Translations under genes and position numbers: made by a program | Notes under the pieces: generated by a model | The model's input: only the letters and a program-made list of their open reading frames with translations | Databases searched by the model: none | What the model was told of the DNA's origin: nothing | Shown here: positions 24,300 through 32,654 of the stretch, piece after piece | Layout: each line of letters begins with the position of its first letter | Numbering within the stretch: the stretch's first letter is position 1 | Assembly (NCBI RefSeq): GCF_026932795.1 | Contig: NZ_JADPVH010000038.1 | Location: 1 to 40,074 of the forward strand | Reading direction: 5' to 3' | DNA: 40,074 nt | Source of the DNA: Paenarthrobacter sp. Z7-10 | Lineage (GTDB): Bacteria > Actinomycetota > Actinomycetes > Actinomycetales > Micrococcaceae

Positions 24300-25522
24300 C
24301 AGCGGACCTCGAGCAGGGCTGCAACGTCATAGCCGGCTTTGGCGAATTTCTCCGGTGAAGGCATGGCGGCAGCCACCGCGGACAGGCAGCCGTCGGAGAC
24401 GGCGAAGACCATGGCGGACTCAATGACGCCGTTTTCCACCCGCCTGCCCAGGGACAAAATTTCGGAGACCAGTCTGCGGCCGTTCGGCAGGCGGGTGCAA
24501 TGCAGCACCAGGTCGATGCAGGACGCGACTGTGGGGACCACGAAGGCGGAGCTGATATTCGCACCGGCAAGCAGCGGCAGCGTGCACAACTTGGTGACCG
24601 CGTCGTGCGCGGAGTTGGCATGTATGCTGCACATGCCAGGCAAGCCGCTGTTCAGGGCTATCAGCATGTCCAGGCTCTCGGCTTCCCGCACCTCGCCCAC
24701 AATCAGCCGGTCCGGACGCATCCGCAGGGCCTCCTTGACCAGGCGGCGGAGCGGGATTTCGCCCTCACCCTCCAGGTTCGGCTGGCGGCACTGCAGGCCG
24801 ACGACGTCGCGCAGCGGCAGTGCGAGCTCAAAGATCTCCTCCACGGTGACTACCCGCTCGCGGGAGCCAATGCTGGAACCGAGGCAGTTCAGCATGGTGG
24901 TCTTGCCGGACTGGGTGGCACCGGAAACCAGGATGTTCAGGCCACTGCTGACCGCTGCCCCCAGGAACCGTGCGGCCTGTCCGGTAAGGCTTCCCAGCTC
25001 CACCAGATGTTCCAACCGGCTGGCCCGGACCGTGAATTTGCGGACATTGACTGCCCAATGGGTGCGCGTAATGTCGGGAATGACCACGTGGAGCCGCGAG
25101 CCATCGGGCAGTGCCGCGTCCACGAAGGGTGAGCTGACGTCCAGTCGCCGTCCGGAGCTCTTGAGCATCCGTTCCACCAGATCGCGCACCTGTGTGCCGG
25201 TTAAACTGAGGGTGGTCAGCTCCGATTCGCCGCCCCGGGCAACATAGATTTCCGAGGGTGAGTTGATCCATATTTCCTCGATGTCCCGATCATCCAGGAA
25301 CGGCTGCAATACCCCGAACCCGGCGACGGCATCAAAGGCTGCCTTGCGTGCCGATTCAACCTGACCCAGCGGCGGAACGGCCCCCAGCAGGGACCGTTCA
25401 TCGTAGTCATTGACCGCGGCTTCCACCAGCCGGCGCACCTCGGACACCTGCCGCAGTGGATCAAGGCCGCGACGCCGGATCAGTTCCCGGACCTCGTCCT
25501 CGACAATGCTGACTGCATCCAT
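24299..25522 (-). CDS. tadA: TadA/CpaF-family secretion ATPase
   Basis: A 407-residue hexameric ATPase of the type II/IV secretion family, first gene of the tad operon. Motifs: IEEIWINSPSEIYV (81-94, N-terminal sensor region), Walker A GATQSGKT (201-208), an Asp box near VTVEEIFEL, Walker B LRMRPDRLIVGEVREAES, and the His box GMCSIHANSAHDAV. The central Glu in GEVREAE is conserved. The ATG has a GGGGGA site 4 bases upstream. The 183-base gap to the divergent alcohol dehydrogenase contains both promoters. No TadZ/CpaE or prepilin peptidase gene lies in the window. Confidence 0.95.
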   Translation of the reverse strand: MDAVSIVEDEVRELIRRRGLDPLRQVSEVRRLVEAAVNDYDERSLLGAVPPLGQVESARKAAFDAVAGFGVLQPFLDDRDIEEIWINSPSEIYVARGGESELTTLSLTGTQVRDLVERMLKSSGRRLDVSSPFVDAALPDGSRLHVVIPDITRTHWAVNVRKFTVRASRLEHLVELGSLTGQAARFLGAAVSSGLNILVSGATQSGKTTMLNCLGSSIGSRERVVTVEEIFELALPLRDVVGLQCRQPNLEGEGEIPLRRLVKEALRMRPDRLIVGEVREAESLDMLIALNSGLPGMCSIHANSAHDAVTKLCTLPLLAGANISSAFVVPTVASCIDLVLHCTRLPNGRRLVSEILSLGRRVENGVIESAMVFAVSDGCLSAVAAAMPSPEKFAKAGYDVAALLEVR

Positions 25523-25705
25523 GAATCCCCCGGCGTTTGCCTGACGGACCGCAAGCCCGATCGGGCTCAGGATCTGAAGCCTAGGGCAGAACGCCCGGCG
25601 GGTCTATCGACGGTAATGATGCTGTGCACAACTGGCTTAGGAACTGGACTTCCCAGCGTCCGGCTGAAAGATTGAATTCACAAATCGAGTAAGGAGATCC
25701 ACCCG

Positions 25706-26785
25706 ATGTCACAGACGATTCCCGCCGCAGCCGGGCCAATGGATACAACCGCCCCCGCTTCCGCAGCCGGCACAACTGGGGCTCCCGGCCGGATGACTGC
25801 GGTTGTGAAGAGCGGACTGGGCCCGGAGAACGTGCTGCTGACCACGGTTCCGGTGCCCAAAGCTGGACCGGGTTTGGCGACGGTGAAAATTATTGCCACC
25901 GGGATCTGCGGCACGGACGTCCACGTCGCGCACGATGAGTACGGCTATGAGGCGCCCGTGGTGATGGGACATGAGATTTTCGGAGAGGTGGTCGAGGTAG
26001 GAGCCACAGCGGACGCCGGATGGTTGGGGCAACCGGTGGCCTGCGAAACGTACTTTTCGGCCTGCGAGGTGTGTGCCGCCTGCCGTGACGGACGGCGTAA
26101 TCTGTGTCAGCGCAGGCGCTCGCTCGGCTCCTTCGAAAACGGCGGATTCGCCTCCCATGTGCTGGTTCCGGTCATCAACCTGCATGCGCTTCCTGCCTCG
26201 CTGGGACAGTACGACGGCGCCCTGGCCGAACCGCTTGCCTGCATCACACACTGCCTGTTGGATCCCCCGGTCATCAACGCGGGTGACCGCGTCTTCGTAA
26301 CGGGTCCCGGTGCGATGGGGCAACTAGCCGCCCAGGTGGCCAGGGCGCAGGGCGGCCGGGTGACCCTGGCCGGACTGGCCAAGGACGCGGAGCGATTGGC
26401 GGTTGCCGCGTCATTGGGCATCGAGGGAACGACCGAAGCGGTCGACGACGACGGGTTCGACGTCGTATTGGAATGCTCGGGCAGTGCCGCCGGGGCGGCT
26501 GCGGCCTTTCGCGCCGTCCGTCCGGGAGGTCGGTATGTGCAGATTGGCATCTTCGGCAAGGACGTGTCGGTGCCCTTCGACGCCGTGCTCTATAAAGAAC
26601 TGACGGTGACCAGCGGTTTCGCGTCCACGCCAACCTCCTGGCGGCGGGCCATGACGTTAATCGAATCGGGCAAAGTGACGCTGACGCCGCTCATCACAGA
26701 CGCTGTTCCGCTGGAGAAATTCCGCGACGCCTTTGCTGCGGCCGCCGCCGGGCAGGGGCTGAAAACAGTGATTGTGCCCGGCTGA
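25706..26785 (+). CDS. Zinc-dependent medium-chain alcohol/sorbitol-type dehydrogenase
   Basis: A 359-residue MDR protein with AAGGAG 10 bases before the ATG. Catalytic zinc site: ICGTDVH (Cys, about residue 71) and GHEIFGEVVEVG (about 90-101). The structural zinc cluster is CEVCAACRDGRRNLC. The Rossmann segment is VFVTGPGAMGQLAAQVARAQG. The proline in LAEPLACITHC is conserved. Resemblance is to sorbitol, threonine and galactitol-phosphate dehydrogenases, which oxidise polyols or secondary alcohols with NAD(P). The N-terminus has a 25-residue Ala/Pro-rich extension (TIPAAAGPMDTTAPASAAG) unusual for the family. It is convergent with the DUF5107 gene and alone on its strand, so the substrate is not indicated by context. 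Confidence 0.92.
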   Translation: MSQTIPAAAGPMDTTAPASAAGTTGAPGRMTAVVKSGLGPENVLLTTVPVPKAGPGLATVKIIATGICGTDVHVAHDEYGYEAPVVMGHEIFGEVVEVGATADAGWLGQPVACETYFSACEVCAACRDGRRNLCQRRRSLGSFENGGFASHVLVPVINLHALPASLGQYDGALAEPLACITHCLLDPPVINAGDRVFVTGPGAMGQLAAQVARAQGGRVTLAGLAKDAERLAVAASLGIEGTTEAVDDDGFDVVLECSGSAAGAAAAFRAVRPGGRYVQIGIFGKDVSVPFDAVLYKELTVTSGFASTPTSWRRAMTLIESGKVTLTPLITDAVPLEKFRDAFAAAAAGQGLKTVIVPG

Positions 26786-26818
26786 GGCTGATCCTCCGGT
26801 CAGCGCCGGGCAAGCTGA

Positions 26819-28831
26819 TCAGGCTTGCGCCTCGACACCGGCAGGATCCGCGCCGGCAGGATCCGCACCGTCAGGATCCGCACCGTCAGGATCAACGCCG
26901 GCAGACATGCTGAATTGGTACTGCGCGGGAAGATCCTGGCCGGGGAAAACCTGCTGCCACAATTCGGCCAGGAAGTTTTCCCCCTCCCGCAGGTCAGGCA
27001 CCTCCACACCTGCCGCAAGAATGCCGGCGGCAGCTTCCCGATCGCCGCTGCGGGACAGCGCGAGGGCCTCGAGGTAACGGATTCGCCCGAGCCGGCGCAG
27101 CTCGGGGCCGGCCGCAGAAATCAGCGCCAGTGCGGCAGCGGCCGCATCGGCACCAAGAAACGCAGCCACCGCCTCGGCCAGCAGCGCCGGGGCGGCCGGA
27201 AGCAGGGCGCAGGCTTTCGCATAGTGGTCAAGACCCTCGGTGCAATGACGGTCCGCGAGCTCCAGCAGGGCAAGACCCCTGCGCGCTTGGGCGTTGTCCT
27301 CCTGCTGGATGGATGCCGCATAGAAACGGCGGGCCTCTCGTGCTTCTCCCGTCGAGTGCGCAAGCACGGCCCGGTGCAGCAGGGTCGGCGCCGACTGCTC
27401 CGCGCGGGCGAGCAGTGTTTCCCAATCCGCTCCGGAAACGAAGGTATCGGCGCCGTCGAACCCGTGGCCGGTAAGCAGATTCAGCCATGGCCGCTGTCCG
27501 GCATCGATGGTTTCGGGGCCAAAGGGTGTTCCCGTCACCTCCAGCCACGGCAGCGAATGCCTCAGCCGCCGCGCCGACTCCAAGGCGCCCCAGCCGCTGC
27601 CGGAAAGAACCATCCGCTCCGGCGCAAGGTCTGCCCAACCGAGCATCCGGTGGTGGGCTGCCTCCAGCGCCGCTGGATCCAGCAGCGCGTCGATGCGCCT
27701 TTCGCAGTGCCCGATGGCGGCGCCAAAGTCGGTGCCGTGCGCGGCGCCGGCGTCAACGGCTGCATTCCCGTAAGCCTCCAGCCAAGACCATTCGGCCCCA
27801 GCCGGCATGGCCAGGTGCTCAAACTGGGTCTGCGCCAGCCCCGTCTGGATTTCCGCATAGCGACCACCGTCCGGGCTGAGCCAGTCCTGCCAGCGCTGCC
27901 CGCCGGGACCTTGGCCCCAAACGAAAAGCTTTCGGCCCCGAAGCCGGGAGGTGGAGATCATCGCCAGCCCGTCGCCGTCGTCGTCCGCGTTCACTATCCA
28001 GTGCCGGCGGCCGGGGGCAAGGTCGAAGAAAAAGTCCACCGCCCGCGGATTCCGCGCCGGCCACGTGCAGTCGACGCCGAACACGTCGGAGGGCTGCACC
28101 CGGGAAATGCCCGTTCCGTACTCGGTGGCAAAGGCGGACGTGCCCGGGGCGATCACCCTGCTGCCGGCGGCCTCCGGCACGGCGGCGTTGGTCCACCAGT
28201 ACATCGGCACCGGCTCCGGATTGGGATTCCGGATCCGCACCGCGACGAACAACACGGCCGAATCCACCGGCAGCCAGGCATCGATCTGGAAAACGGTCTG
28301 GCGCAGCCGGTCGAATTCCCACATCCGCAGCACGTCCTGCCCATCCGGCGTGCGGACGATGGCCGTATGCAGCGGACTGCAGGTGCTGGCCGCATGACCC
28401 CGGGTGCCAATGTTCCATTCGATGCCGCCGGCAAACCAGGCACTACGCAACGCCAAATTCGCGAACTGGATACTGGGCGGGGTGTACAGCAACGGCTTAC
28501 CGGCGGCCTTGTCAAACAGCTCCCAGAGCCGGCCACCCAGTTCCGGCAGGAAAACCGCGCGCAGCCTATCGTTTTCCAGCACCACCGTCCGCAGCGACCG
28601 TTCAGTCCGGACCCGGTCATACCCGTCCTGCGCCTGATAAGGGTAGAGATGGGCGGGGTTTCCGAACCGGGAGCCATCCACGATGTCCTGCGGTACTGTC
28701 GATCCGATAATCTCCGGTGCCTCCGCGGGCCGGCTCAGCATCGGCAACTTACTGTCCACGCCGGGATCCGCCATCGACACCGTGCGGTGCCCCAGCCGCA
28801 CCGTTCCACCGTCGGCCGGCTCAGTGCTCAT
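26819..28831 (-). CDS. DUF5107 domain protein with C-terminal TPR-like part
   Basis: A 670-residue cytoplasmic protein. Residues about 45-330 match DUF5107, a galactose-mutarotase-like beta-sandwich, with FGNPAHLYPYQAQDGYDR, a PELGGRLWELFDKAAGKPLLY motif and GIEWNIGTRGHAAST. The later part (about 475-620) is Ala/Leu helix-rich with TPR-like spacing, and the last 25 residues are short DP(D/A)GA repeats. The fold suggests binding or processing of carbohydrate, but no enzymatic activity is established for DUF5107. The ATG overlaps the stop of the glycosyltransferase gene upstream by four bases, so it belongs to the surface-polysaccharide operon. Confidence 0.88.
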   Translation of the reverse strand: MSTEPADGGTVRLGHRTVSMADPGVDSKLPMLSRPAEAPEIIGSTVPQDIVDGSRFGNPAHLYPYQAQDGYDRVRTERSLRTVVLENDRLRAVFLPELGGRLWELFDKAAGKPLLYTPPSIQFANLALRSAWFAGGIEWNIGTRGHAASTCSPLHTAIVRTPDGQDVLRMWEFDRLRQTVFQIDAWLPVDSAVLFVAVRIRNPNPEPVPMYWWTNAAVPEAAGSRVIAPGTSAFATEYGTGISRVQPSDVFGVDCTWPARNPRAVDFFFDLAPGRRHWIVNADDDGDGLAMISTSRLRGRKLFVWGQGPGGQRWQDWLSPDGGRYAEIQTGLAQTQFEHLAMPAGAEWSWLEAYGNAAVDAGAAHGTDFGAAIGHCERRIDALLDPAALEAAHHRMLGWADLAPERMVLSGSGWGALESARRLRHSLPWLEVTGTPFGPETIDAGQRPWLNLLTGHGFDGADTFVSGADWETLLARAEQSAPTLLHRAVLAHSTGEAREARRFYAASIQQEDNAQARRGLALLELADRHCTEGLDHYAKACALLPAAPALLAEAVAAFLGADAAAAALALISAAGPELRRLGRIRYLEALALSRSGDREAAAGILAAGVEVPDLREGENFLAELWQQVFPGQDLPAQYQFSMSAGVDPDGADPDGADPAGADPAGVEAQA
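26837..26893 (-). repeat. 15-bp tandem repeat encoding DP(D/A)GA at the DUF5107 C-terminus
   Basis: About four head-to-tail 15-base units, plus-strand core like GGATCCGCRCCGKCA, encode DPDGA, DPDGA, DPAGA, DPAG. They form a low-complexity acidic tail just before the stop codon. Confidence 0.8.
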
Positions 28832-29817
28832 CGCCGGCCCTGGAGTACGTCTCTGATCAGGGCCAGGAAACGGCCGGGCCGTTTCGCCAAATCCGTCAGG
28901 CTGGTCCGCCGCTGCACACTCTCCTCCAACGCTTCCATCCGCTGTGCCAGCCGATCGACCTTATCGATCAGCAGTTCCGCGGTTCGCCGGGCGTGCGCGG
29001 CCTCCGCCTCCTGAGCTCCGGCCATTTCCGCCAGGTACAGCAACGAGCCCAGTCCACCCTGCCGGATTTCGTGGCGCAAGTGATGGTCGCGGACATACCG
29101 ATCGAACTTCTGATGATCGTCCGCGGCCGCGATCACGCTGTTGCCCAAATCGCCGTCCAGCGATGGCCGTTGACACCAGTAAGCCAGCGGCTCCTCGGAG
29201 AGCAGATCGATGCTGTTGTAGGACAGGAACCGCAGAGAGAACTCCCAGTCCCCCACAGCGTCGAGGTCCTCGTTGTAATAGCCCACCTCTTCGTGCACGG
29301 CACGGCGGTAGAGGAACGAGATCGGTACCATCCGGTTAGAGGTCATCATGTCCGCCAGCGTGATCGAGGTCAGCTCCGAGCACCACGGTTGGGTCCCGGT
29401 CTGCAGGATCTCGCCAGCGATGATGTCCTCGAACACGATCTCCGTACGGACAGTGACACCCCGCACGCCGGGATGTGCATCCAGATGCTGCACGGTGTTG
29501 AGCAGGAAATCCGGGTGCCAGCGGTCGTCGTCGTCGTGGATCACAATGTAGTCCGACTGCGAGGCTCTGATGCCCGCGTTGGACGCCGCCTCCATGCCGG
29601 CACTGTGTAGGTGGTGAATGACCATAAGCCTGCCGGCGGGAAGGTGCGCGTAGGCGCCGGCAATGGCATCCACCGGTGCCGGATCCCCGCCGTCATTGAC
29701 CACCACTACGGTCAAGTCCGCGAAGGTTTGGTCAAAGATGTCCGCCAGCGCCCGGGCCAGCAGCACGGAACGGTTCTTCGTGCGCACGACGACGGCGACG
29801 CGCGCGTTCGCGCTCAT
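28828..29817 (-). CDS. GT-A (family 2-like) glycosyltransferase
   Basis: A 329-residue protein whose N-terminal GT-A domain has VAVVVRTKNRSVLLARAL (residues 8-25), VVVVNDGG (37-44), ASNAGIRASQSDYIVIHDDDDRW (about 77-99, containing the metal/sugar-nucleotide binding Asp cluster) and a later acceptor-side domain. A helical or coiled C-terminus (KVDRLAQRMEALEESV) follows. It would transfer a sugar from a nucleotide donor during polysaccharide or glycolipid assembly at the inner face of the membrane. It overlaps the pyruvyl transferase gene upstream (ATGA) and the DUF5107 gene downstream (ATGA), so the three form a tight operon. Confidence 0.93.
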   Translation of the reverse strand: MSANARVAVVVRTKNRSVLLARALADIFDQTFADLTVVVVNDGGDPAPVDAIAGAYAHLPAGRLMVIHHLHSAGMEAASNAGIRASQSDYIVIHDDDDRWHPDFLLNTVQHLDAHPGVRGVTVRTEIVFEDIIAGEILQTGTQPWCSELTSITLADMMTSNRMVPISFLYRRAVHEEVGYYNEDLDAVGDWEFSLRFLSYNSIDLLSEEPLAYWCQRPSLDGDLGNSVIAAADDHQKFDRYVRDHHLRHEIRQGGLGSLLYLAEMAGAQEAEAAHARRTAELLIDKVDRLAQRMEALEESVQRRTSLTDLAKRPGRFLALIRDVLQGRR

Positions 29818-31349
29818 GCGGCTCCACCGGTGAGACGGCGGATGTGAGCCGCCGTCCGGCTCAGGGCCATGGTGGTTCGATAGGATCTGGACCCCAAGAG
29901 GTGGGCACGTTCCTGCTCCGCCGCGCCCAGCTGCCGCCGCAGTTCATCTCGCTCGCTGCGGACGTCATCTCCTTCAGTCCAGGCCGATGCCACGGTGGAA
30001 CTGATGCTTCGGAACCACGGCCTCAGCCAGGCCGCATCCCGCGCCCAGTGCGAATCCGTCCTGACGATGGGAACGTCCGACAACCCGATTCCCTGGAGTG
30101 GCCCCCTTTCGGCGGGCTCCCTTCCGCTGAGGCAATTCGCCGCCGCGTCCCACCAGGTGCTGAACTCGTTCTTCCGCAGCTGCGTCAGCCCTTCCAGATT
30201 CGAGCGGATCTCTCGCCGCCGCTGCCACGCCTCGTTCGTCGCAGCAGCAAATCCCCCCGAGGCCAGAGACGGGAGCGGCAGGGCAAACGCTGCCAGGCCC
30301 CACTGACCCATGGCGCCATGCAGGCGCACGTCCGAGTACACATCCAGACTCAGGCTGACCACCGGCACGCCAGCTGCCAGGGCGAAAACGGCTGGATGGT
30401 AACGGTTGGTAAGAACCAGCTCCGCCCGCCGGGTTATTTCCGCCACCTTCCGCGCCGCCAGCACGGGGGCTGCCCGCAACCGGCCGCTGCGCGAGTGGGC
30501 CAACACCACGCGGTGCGATTCCAGATCGCCGTCCCGGCCGTCGAGCCGCTGGCTTCCGACGTGCGGGATCAGCAGAATGTCCATCTGCGCCTTCTGGGCC
30601 AGGTCGTCCAGGACACCGGCGAGCTGTGCCAAGGTGCGGGTTTCGTCCCGCCAGGCTTCCGGTCCCAGGGTGGCGGCGATAAAAGGTTTCCTGATCAGTT
30701 CCCGTGTCTCCGCCGGCAGTTCGGTCCCGTTATCCGTCGTCTCAGGTTCCTCGGCCAGGAACGTGGCGTCATCGAGGACTTTGACCAACTTGTCGGTTCC
30801 AAATCCCAACTCGCAGCCGATGCGGAATGACGTTGGCTCCCGTGCCCCAATCAGCGACGCGTGCTCCATCATCGTATGCAGCACCTGCCGGTCGTAGCCG
30901 GTCAGTTCGGGCCCGAAGGTCTGGCCCGCAATCACCACCGGCTTTGCGTTGGCGTGCGCTATCAGCGCCATCGCGCACCGTTCATAAAGCAGCCAGCCGT
31001 ACAGCGAATTCATATTGCCGCCGCCCGCGATCAGAACGCCGTCACTCCCGCGCACCGCATCGATGACCGTCCACACGCTGTCGGTTGCGGGCAGGGCATC
31101 TTTGTCTCCCGCAGCGGCGCGGCGAACCAGGTTCAGATGATGCCGGCGCTGAGCAGGTGGCCAAGGAAACCGCAGGGCGGGAATCGCCGTGCGGCCGTGC
31201 AGCGCATGAGTCTGGTCCGGGTTCCGCGATGGCAGCACAATTTCGGCACCCGTCCGTTTGGACAATTCATCGGCAGCGGCCAGGGCCATGGCCTCATCGC
31301 CTACGTGGTACGCGTCTTGGCCAACGTCGCCCACAACAACAAACTTCAC
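29814..31349 (-). CDS. Polysaccharide pyruvyl transferase family protein
   Basis: GTG at 31349 is preferred: GGGAGG lies 10 bases upstream and the protein then begins VKFVVVGDVGQDAYHVGDEA. The frame stays open 24 codons further but without a better start. The 511-residue product has the family pattern: an N-terminal GDExxA segment, a middle VLIAGGGNMNSLYG (the donor-loop GGG), a C-terminal Rossmann part with TLGPEAWRDE, and SLDVYSDVRLHGAMGQWG. The last 60 residues form a charged helix (RSERDELRRQLGAAEQERAHL). Members add pyruvyl ketals to sugars of exopolysaccharide or teichoic polymers. The acceptor is unknown. Confidence 0.88.
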   Translation of the reverse strand: MKFVVVGDVGQDAYHVGDEAMALAAADELSKRTGAEIVLPSRNPDQTHALHGRTAIPALRFPWPPAQRRHHLNLVRRAAAGDKDALPATDSVWTVIDAVRGSDGVLIAGGGNMNSLYGWLLYERCAMALIAHANAKPVVIAGQTFGPELTGYDRQVLHTMMEHASLIGAREPTSFRIGCELGFGTDKLVKVLDDATFLAEEPETTDNGTELPAETRELIRKPFIAATLGPEAWRDETRTLAQLAGVLDDLAQKAQMDILLIPHVGSQRLDGRDGDLESHRVVLAHSRSGRLRAAPVLAARKVAEITRRAELVLTNRYHPAVFALAAGVPVVSLSLDVYSDVRLHGAMGQWGLAAFALPLPSLASGGFAAATNEAWQRRREIRSNLEGLTQLRKNEFSTWWDAAANCLSGREPAERGPLQGIGLSDVPIVRTDSHWARDAAWLRPWFRSISSTVASAWTEGDDVRSERDELRRQLGAAEQERAHLLGSRSYRTTMALSRTAAHIRRLTGGAA

Positions 31350-31489
31350 CTGGATTAGTCCTCCCCCGCCAGCCTGGCTTCGGCCGGTCTTGTGCCCTCG
31401 GCGGGGTCCGGCGTCCGCCACACCCGCGCCAACAGCCTATCGCGATTGGCGGCGGGAGCGGGCGTCCTTCGTGCTCGGAACGGTCCGCT

Positions 31490-32464
31490 TTACTTGGACC
31501 GGTTGGCCAGTTCCGCCTCCCAGGCTGAGGTCACAATGTCCTCCAGGTTCCGCTTCGCCTGCCAGCCGAGCGCGTGCTGAATCCTGGCCACGTCCGCGAT
31601 CAGTTGCGGCGGGTCACCGGGCCTTCTGTCCGCGATCTCGGCGTCCACCGTTCGGCCGGAGACCCTTCGAAGCATCTCCAGCACCTCCAGCACCGATGCC
31701 CCGGCGCCTGTTCCCACGTTGAGGACGCTCTCCAGCGGCCCGGAGCCCGCGGTGGAGTCGAGGGCGGCCAGGTGGGCATCAGCCAGGTCCGAGATGTGGA
31801 CGTAGTCCCGGATGCATGTTCCGTCCGGGGTGTCATAGTCGCTGCCGAACACCACGGGGCTGCGCCCGGCGAGGATTTGGCCGATGGCGATGGGCACCAG
31901 ATTCAGGGCTGCGGGATCGGCCAGATCGGCGGAGGCGGCTCCGGCCACGTTGAAGTATCGAAGATTGACCGCCCGGAGCCCCCATGCCTTGGCGCAGGCG
32001 GCCGTCATCCACTCCCCGATCAGTTTCGTCTCGCCGTAGGGGTTGATCGGCCGACAGGGTGTGGACTCGTCCACTATCGTCACCTCCGGAACGCCGTACG
32101 CGGCAGCGGACGAAGAGAAAACCAGCCGGCGCACTCCGGTCCGTTCCATCGCAGCCAGCAGCGCCGTCGTCGAGCCGACGTTGGTCCGGTAGTACAGCAG
32201 CGGATCGGCCACCGACTCGCCTACCTGCTTCAGCGCCGCCAGATGGATGACGGAATCCACCGAGTTTTCTTGGATCAAGCCCTCCAGCCGATCCTGTGCC
32301 TGGGGCGCAGCGAGGTCCAGGCCCACCATCTGGGCACCTGCCACGCGTTCCGCCCGGCCGGTGGACAGATTGTCCACCACTACGACACTTTCGCCTCTTT
32401 CGAGGAGCAGTCGGACAACGTGGGCGCCGATATAGCCGGCTCCACCGGTAACCAGAACAGTCAT
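31490..32464 (-). CDS. galE: UDP-glucose 4-epimerase
   Basis: ATG at 32464 begins MTVLVTGGAGYIGAHV, with the NAD-binding TGGAGYIGAH at residues 6-15. The 324-residue SDR has the active-site serine region FSSSAAAYG, the Tyr/Lys pair in INPYGETK, and the GalE stretch DYDTPDGTCIRDYVHISDLADAH. It interconverts UDP-glucose and UDP-galactose, supplying UDP-galactose to the neighbouring glycosyltransferases. It lies 141 bases upstream of the pyruvyl transferase on the same strand and is divergent from the flippase. Epimerisation of UDP-GlcNAc is possible for some GalE enzymes and cannot be excluded. Confidence 0.95.
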   Translation of the reverse strand: MTVLVTGGAGYIGAHVVRLLLERGESVVVVDNLSTGRAERVAGAQMVGLDLAAPQAQDRLEGLIQENSVDSVIHLAALKQVGESVADPLLYYRTNVGSTTALLAAMERTGVRRLVFSSSAAAYGVPEVTIVDESTPCRPINPYGETKLIGEWMTAACAKAWGLRAVNLRYFNVAGAASADLADPAALNLVPIAIGQILAGRSPVVFGSDYDTPDGTCIRDYVHISDLADAHLAALDSTAGSGPLESVLNVGTGAGASVLEVLEMLRRVSGRTVDAEIADRRPGDPPQLIADVARIQHALGWQAKRNLEDIVTSAWEAELANRSK

Positions 32465-32654
32465 GGAACAACCATATCCGGCCGCCATGAGCCCAAACGA
32501 CCAGCAAACTTCAAATATTCATCCGGCAGTTCCCCGTCCGACGACGGGAAGTCCGCCGCTGCGGGCGAACCCACCGAAGCGGCGGCTAGTAGGATGAACT
32601 GCGGCCCAAGGCGGCTTCGGCCCCTCAGGCCGACGTGCCGGTGGGCCCGAGGAC

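Noticed and set aside
26825-29014. A 729-codon plus-strand open frame opposite the DUF5107 gene
   Set aside because: It mirrors a real gene with clear DUF5107 motifs. The antisense translation is Arg/Gly/Pro-rich with no domain, a typical artefact of high GC content.
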